51,695 nucleotides of DNA, from positions 1 through 51,695 of the forward strand of contig DDGC01000025.1 in assembly GCA_002337455.1 (NCBI GenBank). Reading direction: 5' to 3'. The stretch comes from Rhizobiales bacterium UBA1912. Its GTDB lineage: Bacteria > Pseudomonadota > Alphaproteobacteria > Rhizobiales > Devosiaceae. A program made the position numbers and the translations under genes. The notes beneath the pieces were generated by a model that did not search any database, was not told the DNA's origin, and saw only the letters and a program-made list of their open reading frames with translations. Positions 43,093 through 51,695 of this stretch are shown piece by piece; the first letter of the stretch is position 1; every line of letters begins with the position of its first letter.

Positions 43093-43848
43093 TTACTGCG
43101 TGCCGATCAGATAGCCGGCCGTCGCGCCATTGCCATCGGTCGTATTGCCACGCACCAGCCCGGCCATTTCATCGGCCCGCGGCCCATAGAACTGGCCATC
43201 GATCGTGTTGTTGGAATTGAGCCGGACATTGTTGGGGCCCTGGTCGACGGCATCGCGCGTATCGAGCGTGCTGGTGAACCCGGTGCCGATGATCCGCCCA
43301 TTGCCGCCGCCTACGAGCCCGGACTGGTCGTAAAGCTCGAACCCGACAGTGCGCGAATCGAAGTTCGCTCCCGCCTGGAACGTCCCGGCCGCCTGCTGGC
43401 CGGATGAGCTTGAAATGCCCCACACGCCATCGTAATTGGCCGCCTGCATGGGCAGGTTCTGCATCTGGCTGCCGGTCGTTTCCCGCCCGTCGACAATCGC
43501 ATAAACGGCGTTCGATCCCGCCGGGCTGGTCAGCGCCGTCGCCGCATGGCTGCCTCCGACATAGGCCGCCGTATTACCACCGCTGGAATAGGTGTACCCC
43601 GTCAGCCCACCCGGCAGGCCGGGCGTCGCCGCGCCATTGCCGACAGTATAGTTCCGGCCATCCACAGCGACGGTGATCGTGCTCGGATTGGCCGAAAACG
43701 CACCATTGCCGACCGCCGTCCCGCCGGCGTTCAGCCCGACGGCCGAATAGCTGAGCGGCGAGGGCGGAAGCCCCGAACCCGAGCTGGTGCAACCCGAAAC
43801 CGCAAGTGCTGCGGCCATGGCGGGAAGAGCGAAGATTTTTGGTGTCAC
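43093..43848 (-). CDS. TbpB-like surface lipoprotein, likely Slam substrate
   Basis: A 251-residue lipoprotein. The leader ends AVSGC with Cys20 lipidated, followed by a Ser/Gly/Pro anchor. The C-terminal end, with DGQFYGPRADEMAGLVRG and AGYLIGTQ, matches the last strands of the transferrin-binding-protein B beta-barrel domain; the rest is Gly/Ser/Asn-rich strands. The start is GTG at 43848 with AAGGAGG ten bases upstream. The Slam-like gene follows after 57 bases. The ligand (heme, metal protein or other) cannot be told from the sequence. Confidence 0.75.
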   Translation of the reverse strand: MTPKIFALPAMAAALAVSGCTSSGSGLPPSPLSYSAVGLNAGGTAVGNGAFSANPSTITVAVDGRNYTVGNGAATPGLPGGLTGYTYSSGGNTAAYVGGSHAATALTSPAGSNAVYAIVDGRETTGSQMQNLPMQAANYDGVWGISSSSGQQAAGTFQAGANFDSRTVGFELYDQSGLVGGGNGRIIGTGFTSTLDTRDAVDQGPNNVRLNSNNTIDGQFYGPRADEMAGLVRGNTTDGNGATAGYLIGTQ

Positions 43849-43943
43849 GGGGGGTTACCCTCCTTATTGGGTCTATAGACAAGTGAGCCCCCGCTCTCCG
43901 GGCGATGGTGACGCCCGAATGTGATCATTCCGGGACAAGTGCC

Positions 43944-43965
43944 GTTGCAAAACAAGGTGTTGCAA
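43944..43965. promoter_or_regulatory. Paired GTTGCAA sites upstream of the lipoprotein-Slam cassette
   Basis: GTTGCAA occurs at 43944-43950 and 43959-43965, 15 bases apart, in the 189-base gap between the lipoprotein and the divergent molybdoenzyme gene. It could be a regulator site for either side. No Fur, RirA or Irr box was recognised. Confidence 0.3.
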
Positions 43966-44037
43966 CTTGGCCGCAAGCGGCTGACACCAGCCCCGATCCG
44001 CCCTACTATGGCCATCTCCACAATGAACCTGATCTGA

Positions 44038-46133
<2,096 letters not shown>

Positions 46134-46137
<4 letters not shown>

Positions 46138-47207
46138 CGTCCATCGCCCCCGCATCCCGCCCGCGCATCGCCGCCATCGACGTCGCGCGCGGCGTCGCCA
46201 TCGTCGCGATGATTATCTATCATTTCTCATGGGATCTGGCCTTCCTGGGCTTTGTCGATTTCGACCCCACCCAGTCTCTCCCCTGGGTGATCTTCCAGAA
46301 ATCCATCGTCGGCACCTTCATCTTCTTGACCGGCGTGTCCCTCGTCCTCGGCCATGGCGAAACCATCCGCTGGCGCCCCTTCTGGCGCCGCTTTGCGATG
46401 ATCCTTGGCGCCGCGCTCCTCATCTCTGCGGGCACCTACGCGTTCAATCCCGGCACCTTTGTTTATTTCGGCGTCCTGCACGCCATAGCCCTCTTTTCCC
46501 TTTTGGGGCTGGCCTTCCTCACAGCGCCGCTCGTCCTCATCATCGGGCTGGCCATCATCCTCATCGGCCTGCAACTGTTCGTCCAAAACCCGCTGTTTGG
46601 CGAAAAACTCTGGTCATGGATCGGCCTTTGGGATGCGCCGCCCCCCACTGAAGATCTGGTCCCCATTTTCCCCTGGTTCGGCGTCGCCCTCCTCGGCATC
46701 GCCGCCACGCGCTGGGCGCTCGCCACCAGAGTGCGACCGGAAAAAGCCGCAGACCTTCCCGGTGCGACCGCGCGACCAGACAATGACTCCGAACCCTCCG
46801 AGGGCTCCAGCTTCGTCACCCGCCTTGCCCGGTTCAAAGGCACCTCATCGCCCTCCCGCGTTCTGGCAAAACTGGGCCGCTGGAGCCTCGTCATCTACGT
46901 CCTGCACCAGCCCATTCTCATCGGCATCCTGATGGGCATCGCGTCATTGACCGGCATCAGCGAAACCCGCCGCGCCGAAAACTTCCTCTCAAGCTGCCAA
47001 TCCAGCTGCATCCAATCCGCCCCCGACGCCGCCTACTGCACCGCCTACTGCGCCTGCACCCTGAACAGCATCGAAACCGACAACCTCTGGCCCATGCTCA
47101 ACGCCCCCCAGCGCACCCCCGAACAGGACATCGCGCTGAGCGACCTCACCAACCAATGCGCCGCCGAAGTGCTGGATGAAATGCTGCTGGCGCCGCCGGA
47201 AAAGTAG
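46134..47207 (+). CDS. DUF1624 membrane acyltransferase-like protein with Cys-rich tail
   Basis: A 357-residue membrane protein. AIDVARGVAIVAMIIYHFSWD opens the first helix of the DUF1624 (heparan-alpha-glucosaminide acetyltransferase-like) family; about seven to eight helices follow. A polar loop around 195-240 is variable. After the last helix there is a tail of about 80 residues with six cysteines in the order C-x3-C, C-x3-C-x-C, C. The start overlaps the molybdoenzyme stop by four bases, so the two are co-translated. The frame is open upstream in the previous gene; the overlap start is preferred. Confidence 0.85.
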
Positions 47208-47346
47208 GGCAAGGGGCGAGCCCGATCGCCCCAAACTCTCCCCCAAACAAAGAAAGGGGAGCCCAACGTCCCCAATCCCCTTCGTCATCAACGCTGTTTT
47301 GCGATGTGTATTGGCGCACAGTGCAAGGATCGCAGGCTCTGCCGGC

Positions 47347-47377
47347 TACTGGATCCCGGATCAAGTCCGGGATGACC
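47347..47377. repeat. Intergenic palindromic repeat, reverse orientation
   Basis: TACTGGATCCCGGA-TCAAG-TCCGGGATGACC is the reverse complement of the element at 41651. First of three copies in the 557-base gap between the DUF1624 and TIR genes. Confidence 0.8.
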
Positions 47378-47443
47378 GCGGAGGTTAGGCGTGGTCAGGA
47401 CGACCACCATTACCTTCATCGCCAACACCGCCACACCCACCGC

Positions 47444-47484
47444 CGTCATCCTCGGGCTTGACCCGGGGATCCGCTGCGCGGCCA
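47444..47484. repeat. Intergenic palindromic repeat, longer variant
   Basis: CGTCATCCTCGGGCTTGACC and the following GGGGATCCGCTGCGCGGCC form a palindrome with an extra arm. Second copy in the gap. Confidence 0.7.
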
Positions 47485-47574
47485 CGTACACCGAAGATGT
47501 AGGGCCAACCAGCACCTCAAATCCTCTCGCCCACTGTCCCTGGAAATGAACACCACAGCCGCCCCACCCCCACC

Positions 47575-47602
47575 CGTCATCCCGGGCTCGACCCGGGACC
47601 CA
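47575..47602. repeat. Intergenic palindromic repeat
   Basis: CGTCATCCCGGG-CTCGA-CCCGGGACCCA. Third copy in the gap. The rest of the gap (47603-47706) holds nothing I can name before the promoter. Confidence 0.75.
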
Positions 47603-47706
47603 TCAGCGGCAAAGCCACGCCATGTACTGCGGACGTGAGCAGCATTGGTATTGGAGCAAACCAGTCTATATAGGCGGGTTATTAACAGGTTAGGCCGCAC
47701 TCGAAG

Positions 47707-47735
47707 TTGACGCTCATAAATAAGCCGCTTATAAA
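47707..47735 (+). promoter_or_regulatory. Near-consensus sigma70 promoter of the TIR gene
   Basis: TTGACG (47707-47712) and TATAAA (47730-47735) with exactly 17 bases between. It lies 29 bases upstream of the ATG. It is closer to the textbook consensus than any other promoter read in this window. Confidence 0.7.
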
Positions 47736-47764
47736 ACAAAAATCGTTAAAGGGGCTAAGTGACC

Positions 47765-48841
47765 ATGGCACTTCCTATCAGGACCACTCTTGCAGATATT
47801 GATGCACTTTGTGCTTATCTCGTAACGAAGCCTACCGGCGCTACCTTACCCGAGGCTAAAGCGGTCCTTGATAGCAAGGTGCTTGATGGCCGGAAAATCA
47901 GTGCCATGAAGGCATGGGACTTGCTCGATGATGCGAGCGGGAAGATGGTGGTCACCGAGCGGGGGAGGCTCGTTGGCAAGGATAAGGGAGCGCGCCGTGC
48001 GGAAGCACTACGCGAGGTGGTGGCGTCCATTCCACCGTATCGGGCAGTTGTTGAACGCGCTGTCCATCGGGGTGAGCTTACTCTGTCAGCTGTCGATGTT
48101 GCGGCACATTGGCATCAGCACTTCAAAGCCGACGCATCCTCCAACGACAAGATATTGAACGATCAGGCGGTGTGCTTCTTCCAAATTGCCGAAGGCGCTG
48201 ACTTAGGCAAGCTTGTTATCGGTCGAAAGGGGCAGCCCACTCGCTTTGAGTTTGACGCCACAAATTCGCGCGCACTAGCGGAAGGCGGGGTGCCGAGCGT
48301 GCGTCACGATGAGTCGTTTGAGCAAGAGATTGGAAGCGGGGAAGAGAATGCCACTGAGAACGATGAACTCGCTGGCCAACCACTTGATACAATCCGCAAA
48401 CCCGAGACCGGGCCAGAACGCGGCAACCGGGTATTCATTACCCATGGTAAGAACAAGAAAATTCTTGAGCAGGTGAAGGAACTTGTAGCATTTGGCAAGT
48501 TTGAGCCTGTGGTGGCTCAGGAGCGCGAGACGGCGGCTAAGCCTGTTCCCGATAAGGTAATGGACGAAATGAGAGCGTGTCAGGCTGCCGTTATTCACGT
48601 GGGGTCTGAGGGATTCCTGCTTGACAGCAGCGGCAGCCAAGTTCCCCAGATCAACGGGAATGTACTGATAGAAATTGGCGCGGCAATGGCACTCTACGGC
48701 CGAAATTTTATCTTGCTGGTTGAGGAGGGGGTCGAGCTTCCTTCCAACCTGCAAGGACTTTACGAGTGCCGTTACTCGGGTGATGAGTTAAATATGCCTG
48801 CAACGATGAAACTGCTAAAAGCGTTCAACGAGTTTAAGTGA
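47765..48841 (+). CDS. TIR-like (CAP12/Pycsar-type) domain protein with N-terminal winged-helix-like region
   Basis: A 358-residue protein; AAAGGGG precedes it, and a GTG two codons earlier is an alternative start. Numbering below counts from that GTG (360 residues). Residues 1-165 look helical with a winged-helix style, ending DLGKLVIGRKGQPTRFEFD, possibly DUF5343-like. An acidic linker (183-220) leads to a TIR-like domain: RVFITHGKNKKILEQVKEL (224-242), FEPVVAQE, and VLIEIGAAMALYGR (302-315) with Glu305 at the likely catalytic position. Such domains cleave NAD+ or bind nucleotides in phage defence. It is less GC-rich than its neighbours. No cyclase or partner gene is adjacent. Confidence 0.8.
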   Translation: MALPIRTTLADIDALCAYLVTKPTGATLPEAKAVLDSKVLDGRKISAMKAWDLLDDASGKMVVTERGRLVGKDKGARRAEALREVVASIPPYRAVVERAVHRGELTLSAVDVAAHWHQHFKADASSNDKILNDQAVCFFQIAEGADLGKLVIGRKGQPTRFEFDATNSRALAEGGVPSVRHDESFEQEIGSGEENATENDELAGQPLDTIRKPETGPERGNRVFITHGKNKKILEQVKELVAFGKFEPVVAQERETAAKPVPDKVMDEMRACQAAVIHVGSEGFLLDSSGSQVPQINGNVLIEIGAAMALYGRNFILLVEEGVELPSNLQGLYECRYSGDELNMPATMKLLKAFNEFK

Positions 48842-48947
48842 TCGTCGGTGCAATTTTCGAGCAATCGAAAGTCGTTGACGTTGAATGCGACATTCCGATG
48901 GCCCACTGCGGGGGGGCGATTAGCATGTGTCTAGTTCGCCATCACCC

Positions 48948-49775
48948 CTACCCATAAACCCCCCAGAAAAAATACCCCGTCAGCCCCACCCCATACACAA
49001 TCACAAACCCCCGGATCACCTTGGCCGGCACCAGATGGGAAAAATACGCGGCCGCGAACCCGCCGACCATCGCCCCCGCCAGCGCCACGCTGCCCTCGAC
49101 CCAGGCGATTGAGCCGGTCGCGGCGAACCGCATAACGGCCACCACCGAGATCACCGACGAGATCAGCAGCTTCAGCCCGTTCATTGCATGAACGTCCTCG
49201 AACCCGGCCAGCGCCAGCCACGCCAGAAGCACGATCCCCAGCCCCGCATTAAAGAACCCGCCATAAAAGCTGATGGCCAGCAGCAGCGCCGACAGCCCGG
49301 CCGCGCCGGCCCGCGCCGCGCGTTGCGAGCCCACCGAGCGCGCCGCAAAGAACCGGTTGATCCGCTGCCCGAAGATATAGATCGCCACGGCGAACGCCAT
49401 CAGCCAGGGGATGATCCCGGCGAACATTTCGTCCGAAATCCGCATCAGCGCCTCGGCGCCCAGATATCCCCCCACCAGCCCCAGCGCGCAATATAGGGCC
49501 AGCCGCCCCTTGTGCGGCGCGATATGCTTCCAGTAGCCGATGGCTCCGGTCACATAACCGGGCAGGCACGCATAAGTGTTCGACGCATTGGCGAGCACCG
49601 GAGGCACCCCGGCAAACAGAAGCGCCGGAAAAATCACAAAAGAGCCGCCACCGGCGAGCGAATTTATCATCCCGCCGAGCAAGCCGGCGGCGAACAGCAA
49701 TACAAACGTCAATTTCAGGAATCCCACATACCCACAATATTTTGCAATCTGTGGCTCCCGAACGCACAAGTCCAT
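48948..49775 (-). CDS. TauE/SafE family sulfite exporter-like permease (TSUP)
   Basis: An inner-membrane protein with about eight helices. LLGGMINSLAGGGSFVIFPALL and NASNTYACLPGYVTGAIGYW are the two family signatures. The start is unsure: ATG at 49775 gives 275 residues with GGCGG upstream, ATG at 49790 is possible, and a GTG at 49727 would begin right at the first helix. Family members export sulfite, sulfoacetate or related anions. It converges on the TIR gene. Confidence 0.88.
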   Translation of the reverse strand: MDLCVREPQIAKYCGYVGFLKLTFVLLFAAGLLGGMINSLAGGGSFVIFPALLFAGVPPVLANASNTYACLPGYVTGAIGYWKHIAPHKGRLALYCALGLVGGYLGAEALMRISDEMFAGIIPWLMAFAVAIYIFGQRINRFFAARSVGSQRAARAGAAGLSALLLAISFYGGFFNAGLGIVLLAWLALAGFEDVHAMNGLKLLISSVISVVAVMRFAATGSIAWVEGSVALAGAMVGGFAAAYFSHLVPAKVIRGFVIVYGVGLTGYFFWGVYG

Positions 49776-49998
49776 AGTTTTTGCCGCCATTGTTGCCCAT
49801 ATTGACAAAGCGTCGCAGCGTACTTATCTCAGCGCTTGGTTGAAGCGCCTGCCGTCCGCAAGGGCACATGCCTTACGGTGAAGTCTTCCGCGCCAACCCG
49901 GGTTTTTCCGGGCCGCGCGAACCATCAAACATCGTCCCAACCCATTGGCGGTGCTTGGCAATGCGGGCTCCCAAGACGAAAATTCCGCCGTGGAGACT

Positions 49999-50445
49999 AT
50001 GACGATGCGTAAACCTGCATCCCATCTGACCACGACCGACCTCAAGACCGAGGCGCGCCAGTATCGTGCCGCCCAGCTCGACGCCGGTCGATCCATAACC
50101 CAATCGCAAGCCCTTGAAATGGTTGCGAGATTTCACGGTTTCCGGGACTGGAACACAGCCTCAGGCGTGCTTCCCGTCACTCGCGGCCCGGCCTATGCCG
50201 TCAGCCAGCAGGTCGCCGGAACCTATCTCAAGCAGCCCTTCACCGGCACCATCATCGGCGTCCAGGCGCTGGGGGCAGGGGAGATGTTCCGCCTGACCAT
50301 CCAGTTCGATGAGCCGGTCGATGTCGTTGCTTTTGATAGCTTTTCCGCCTTCCGCCAGAGGGTCGATGCCACCGTCAATCGTGACGGTGTCTCACTCTCG
50401 CGGACCAGCGACGGCCAGCCGCACATGGTTCTCGCAGGAGCCTGA
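49999..50445 (+). CDS. Glyoxalase-related small protein
   Basis: A 148-residue protein from the ATG at 49999. The N-terminal pattern LKTEARQYRAAQLDAGRSIT and QALEMVARFHGFRDWNTASG is the one I recall from the glyoxalase-related domain PF20066, otherwise of unknown function. Residues 75-148 form a beta-rich segment (FTGTIIGVQALGAGEMFRLT, PVDVVAFDSF). A second ATG lies two codons in. A good terminator follows. Confidence 0.72.
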   Translation: MTMRKPASHLTTTDLKTEARQYRAAQLDAGRSITQSQALEMVARFHGFRDWNTASGVLPVTRGPAYAVSQQVAGTYLKQPFTGTIIGVQALGAGEMFRLTIQFDEPVDVVAFDSFSAFRQRVDATVNRDGVSLSRTSDGQPHMVLAGA

Positions 50446-50450
50446 AACAG

Positions 50451-50480
50451 ACCGGGGCGCCCCTCAGCGCCCCGGTTTTT
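50451..50480 (+). terminator. Rho-independent terminator after the glyoxalase-related gene
   Basis: ACCGGGGCGC (50451-50460) pairs with GCGCCCCGGT (50467-50476), six-base loop, followed by a T-run. It starts 6 bases past the stop. Confidence 0.92.
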
Positions 50481-50560
50481 CTGTGCCGGGCCTTGCGTTC
50501 ATCGGCGAACTACGATGAAGTGCCGTTCACCCCACCCAAAGTCAAATAAACGGATTTCCC

Positions 50561-51268
50561 ATGCCCGAGCAGACAGCGCCCATCGAGCTTTACTATTTCC
50601 CCACCCCCAACGGGCATAAGGTCTCGATAATGCTCGAGGAATTGGGCATTCCCTACACCGTTCACGCCATCCACATCGGCAAGGGCGATCAGTTCAAGCC
50701 CGAGTTTCTGGCCATTTCGCCAAACAACAAGATCCCGGCTATTGTCGATCCCGAAGGCCCCGGCGGCGCGCCCATTTCAGTGTTCGAATCCGCCGCGATC
50801 CTCAAATATCTTGCCGAAAAGTTCGACAGATTTTATCCCCGTGACCCGCGCACCAGGGTAGAAGTGGACGAATGGTTGTTTTGGCAGATGGGCGGTTTCG
50901 GCCCGATGCTCGGTCAGAACCACCATTTCAAGCAATATGCGCCTGAAAAAATTCAATATGCGATCGATCGCTATGTAAACGAGACGCACCGTCTCTATGG
51001 CGTGCTCAACAAGCAGCTTGAAGGTCAGGATTACATCGCCGGCGAGTACTCCATCGCCGACATCGCCTCGCTGAGCTGGTCTTTGGGCTGGGAAAAGCAG
51101 GGCATGGACCTCAAGGAATTCCCCAACGTCGCAGCCTGGCAGGACCGCCTCAAGGCCCGCCCTGCGGTGGAGCGTGGCCTCGCCGTCAAACTGCCCGAGG
51201 ATCAGCAGATGAACCTCGCCGACGACAAGGAAGCGCAGAAAGTGCTTTTTAATCAACGCGCTAAGTAA
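50561..51268 (+). CDS. Glutathione S-transferase, YfcG/YghU-like (Nu class)
   Basis: A 235-residue GST with thioredoxin-like N-terminal domain (ELYYFPTPNGHKVSIMLEEL, residues about 9-28) and all-helical C-terminal domain. SPNNKIPAIVDPEG carries the cis-Pro and ESAAILKYLAEK the glutathione-carboxylate site. The Thr/Asn pair in PTPNG, rather than Ser or Cys, is typical of Nu-class disulfide reductases such as YfcG. It probably acts in oxidative-stress defence. It converges on csbD with a bidirectional terminator between. Confidence 0.9.
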   Translation: MPEQTAPIELYYFPTPNGHKVSIMLEELGIPYTVHAIHIGKGDQFKPEFLAISPNNKIPAIVDPEGPGGAPISVFESAAILKYLAEKFDRFYPRDPRTRVEVDEWLFWQMGGFGPMLGQNHHFKQYAPEKIQYAIDRYVNETHRLYGVLNKQLEGQDYIAGEYSIADIASLSWSLGWEKQGMDLKEFPNVAAWQDRLKARPAVERGLAVKLPEDQQMNLADDKEAQKVLFNQRAK

Positions 51269-51276
51269 CCGAAAAA

Positions 51277-51298
51277 GGCGGCACCCGCGGGTGCCGCC
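51277..51298. terminator. Bidirectional terminator between gst and csbD
   Basis: GGCGGCACCC (51277-51286) pairs perfectly with GGGTGCCGCC (51289-51298), two-base loop. T-rich on the right (TTTGCTTT) and A-run on the left (AAAAA), so it can serve both convergent genes. Confidence 0.9.
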
Positions 51299-51325
51299 TT
51301 TGCTTTAAATGGCATGGAGAACGGC

Positions 51326-51529
51326 TTACCAGCCGTTCCGGTCGAACCAGGTATCGACCTCTTGCTTGGCTTCGTCTTTCGACTTGCCATAGCGCTCCTG
51401 GATCTTTCCTTCGAGCTGCTCACGCTTTCCCGAGATCACGTCGAGATCGTCATCGGTCAGCTTGCCCCACTGTTCCTTGACCTTGCCGGTAAACTGTTTC
51501 CAGTTGCCTTCCATCTGATCGCGATTCAT
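51326..51529 (-). CDS. CsbD family general stress protein
   Basis: A 67-residue hydrophilic protein. QMEGNWKQFTGKVKEQWGKL and VISGKREQLEGKIQERYG are the CsbD repeats. CsbD is under general stress control in Bacillus (sigma B), and homologues belong to the EcfG regulon in alphaproteobacteria. AAGGAG lies 8 bases before the ATG. The start overlaps the stop of a 33-codon ORF, and an EcfG-like promoter lies upstream, both listed separately. Confidence 0.93.
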   Translation of the reverse strand: MNRDQMEGNWKQFTGKVKEQWGKLTDDDLDVISGKREQLEGKIQERYGKSKDEAKQEVDTWFDRNGW

Positions 51530-51627
51530 TTTGTTTTCTCCTTTTTCTCGCTGCCCTCAAAACGGCTTGACCGTCCTGCCGGTTCCACGAACCTCGGCGC
51601 GAACAAATTTGCCGCCCGCCCGACCAT
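51526..51627 (-). CDS. Candidate 33-residue small ORF coupled to csbD
   Basis: ATG at 51627 has GAGGAG five bases upstream, a better ribosome-binding site than most in the window. The frame runs 33 codons and its TGA (51528-51526) overlaps the csbD ATG. The peptide starts MVGRAANLFAPRFVEPAGR and ends in a Lys/Glu-rich stretch; there is no hydrophobic leader. It may be a real small protein or a leader peptide that controls csbD translation. No homologue is known to me. Confidence 0.45.
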   Translation of the reverse strand: MVGRAANLFAPRFVEPAGRSSRFEGSEKKEKTK

Positions 51628-51646
51628 TTTTTCTCCTCGGGACAAA

Positions 51647-51672
51647 AACCCCTTGCACTTCCGCGACGTTCC
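51647..51672 (-). promoter_or_regulatory. EcfG-type stress promoter candidate for csbD
   Basis: On the minus strand GGAAC (51672-51668) and GGTT (51650-51647) are 17 bases apart. The alphaproteobacterial general-stress sigma factor EcfG reads GGAAC-N16/17-CGTT; this has one mismatch in the -10 box. It lies about 20 bases before the small ORF start. Confidence 0.5.
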
Positions 51673-51695
51673 GGGCTACCACCCGCCTCGGAGAG

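Noticed and set aside
43849..44037. Fur, RirA or Irr box upstream of the TbpB-like lipoprotein
   Set aside because: I looked for these iron-response patterns and saw none convincing; only GTTGCAA pairs are present.
47208..47764. CRISPR array in the repeat-rich gap
   Set aside because: The repeats are palindromic, of unequal spacing and mixed orientation, with no uniform spacers and no cas genes.
47765..48841. Complete Pycsar or CBASS system
   Set aside because: No nucleotide cyclase, CD-NTase or second effector gene lies within the flanking genes, so only a lone TIR protein is claimed.

Overview
The window is a 51.7 kb piece of an alphaproteobacterial chromosome. High-GC codon use, the gene orders rpsF-rpsR-rplI-dnaB-alr-radA-cvpA-purF and fabD-fabG-acpP-fabF-mltG-yicC-gmk, the rsmA-pdxA-surA-lptD-lptG-lptF block next to pepA, and mosaic intergenic palindromes all fit the order Hyphomicrobiales, most likely a Devosiaceae-type organism (Devosia/Pelagibacterium). 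That placement is inference from gene order and protein style, not from a search. No rRNA, tRNA, CRISPR array, transposase or integrase was recognised.

Positions 1-31000 are mostly core genes. A 5'-truncated der (window edge) converges on a leftward block: lipoprotein, SDR, purF, cvpA, DUF429, radA, alr, dnaB, rplI, rpsR and rpsF. A toxin-antitoxin pair with an overlapping small helix-hairpin-helix gene sits between rpsF and the rightward fatty-acid cluster fabD-fabG-acpP-fabF, which continues into mltG, yicC and gmk. A leftward outer-membrane biogenesis operon follows (lptF-lptG-lptD, surA-like, pdxA, rsmA), then divergent pepA. A GNAT-SDR-TetR cassette interrupts the usual pepA-holC neighbourhood.

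Positions 31000-44000 mix accessory and housekeeping genes: a YitT membrane protein, a membrane diguanylate cyclase, a DUF4344 metallopeptidase, an ABC-F ATPase, ndk, a Pro/Glu-rich anchored protein preceded by a possible structured RNA, DUF1127, a LysR regulator, and a MarR regulator with a divergent DHA2 exporter. A two-gene cassette at 41.7-43.8 kb looks like a Slam-type outer-membrane translocon with its own TbpB-like surface lipoprotein.

Positions 44000-51695 hold a molybdopterin oxidoreductase overlapping a DUF1624 membrane protein with a cysteine-rich tail, a repeat-rich gap, and a lone TIR-domain protein. The TIR gene has an unusually good sigma70 promoter and a base composition unlike its neighbours, so it is a candidate antiphage effector. 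TauE/SafE, a glyoxalase-related protein, a glutathione transferase and csbD follow. csbD is preceded by an overlapping 33-codon small ORF and an EcfG-like stress promoter.

The best candidates for something new are the TIR gene, the Slam/lipoprotein pair, the three-gene toxin-antitoxin-HhH unit, the structured element upstream of the Pro/Glu-rich gene, and the small ORF coupled to csbD.
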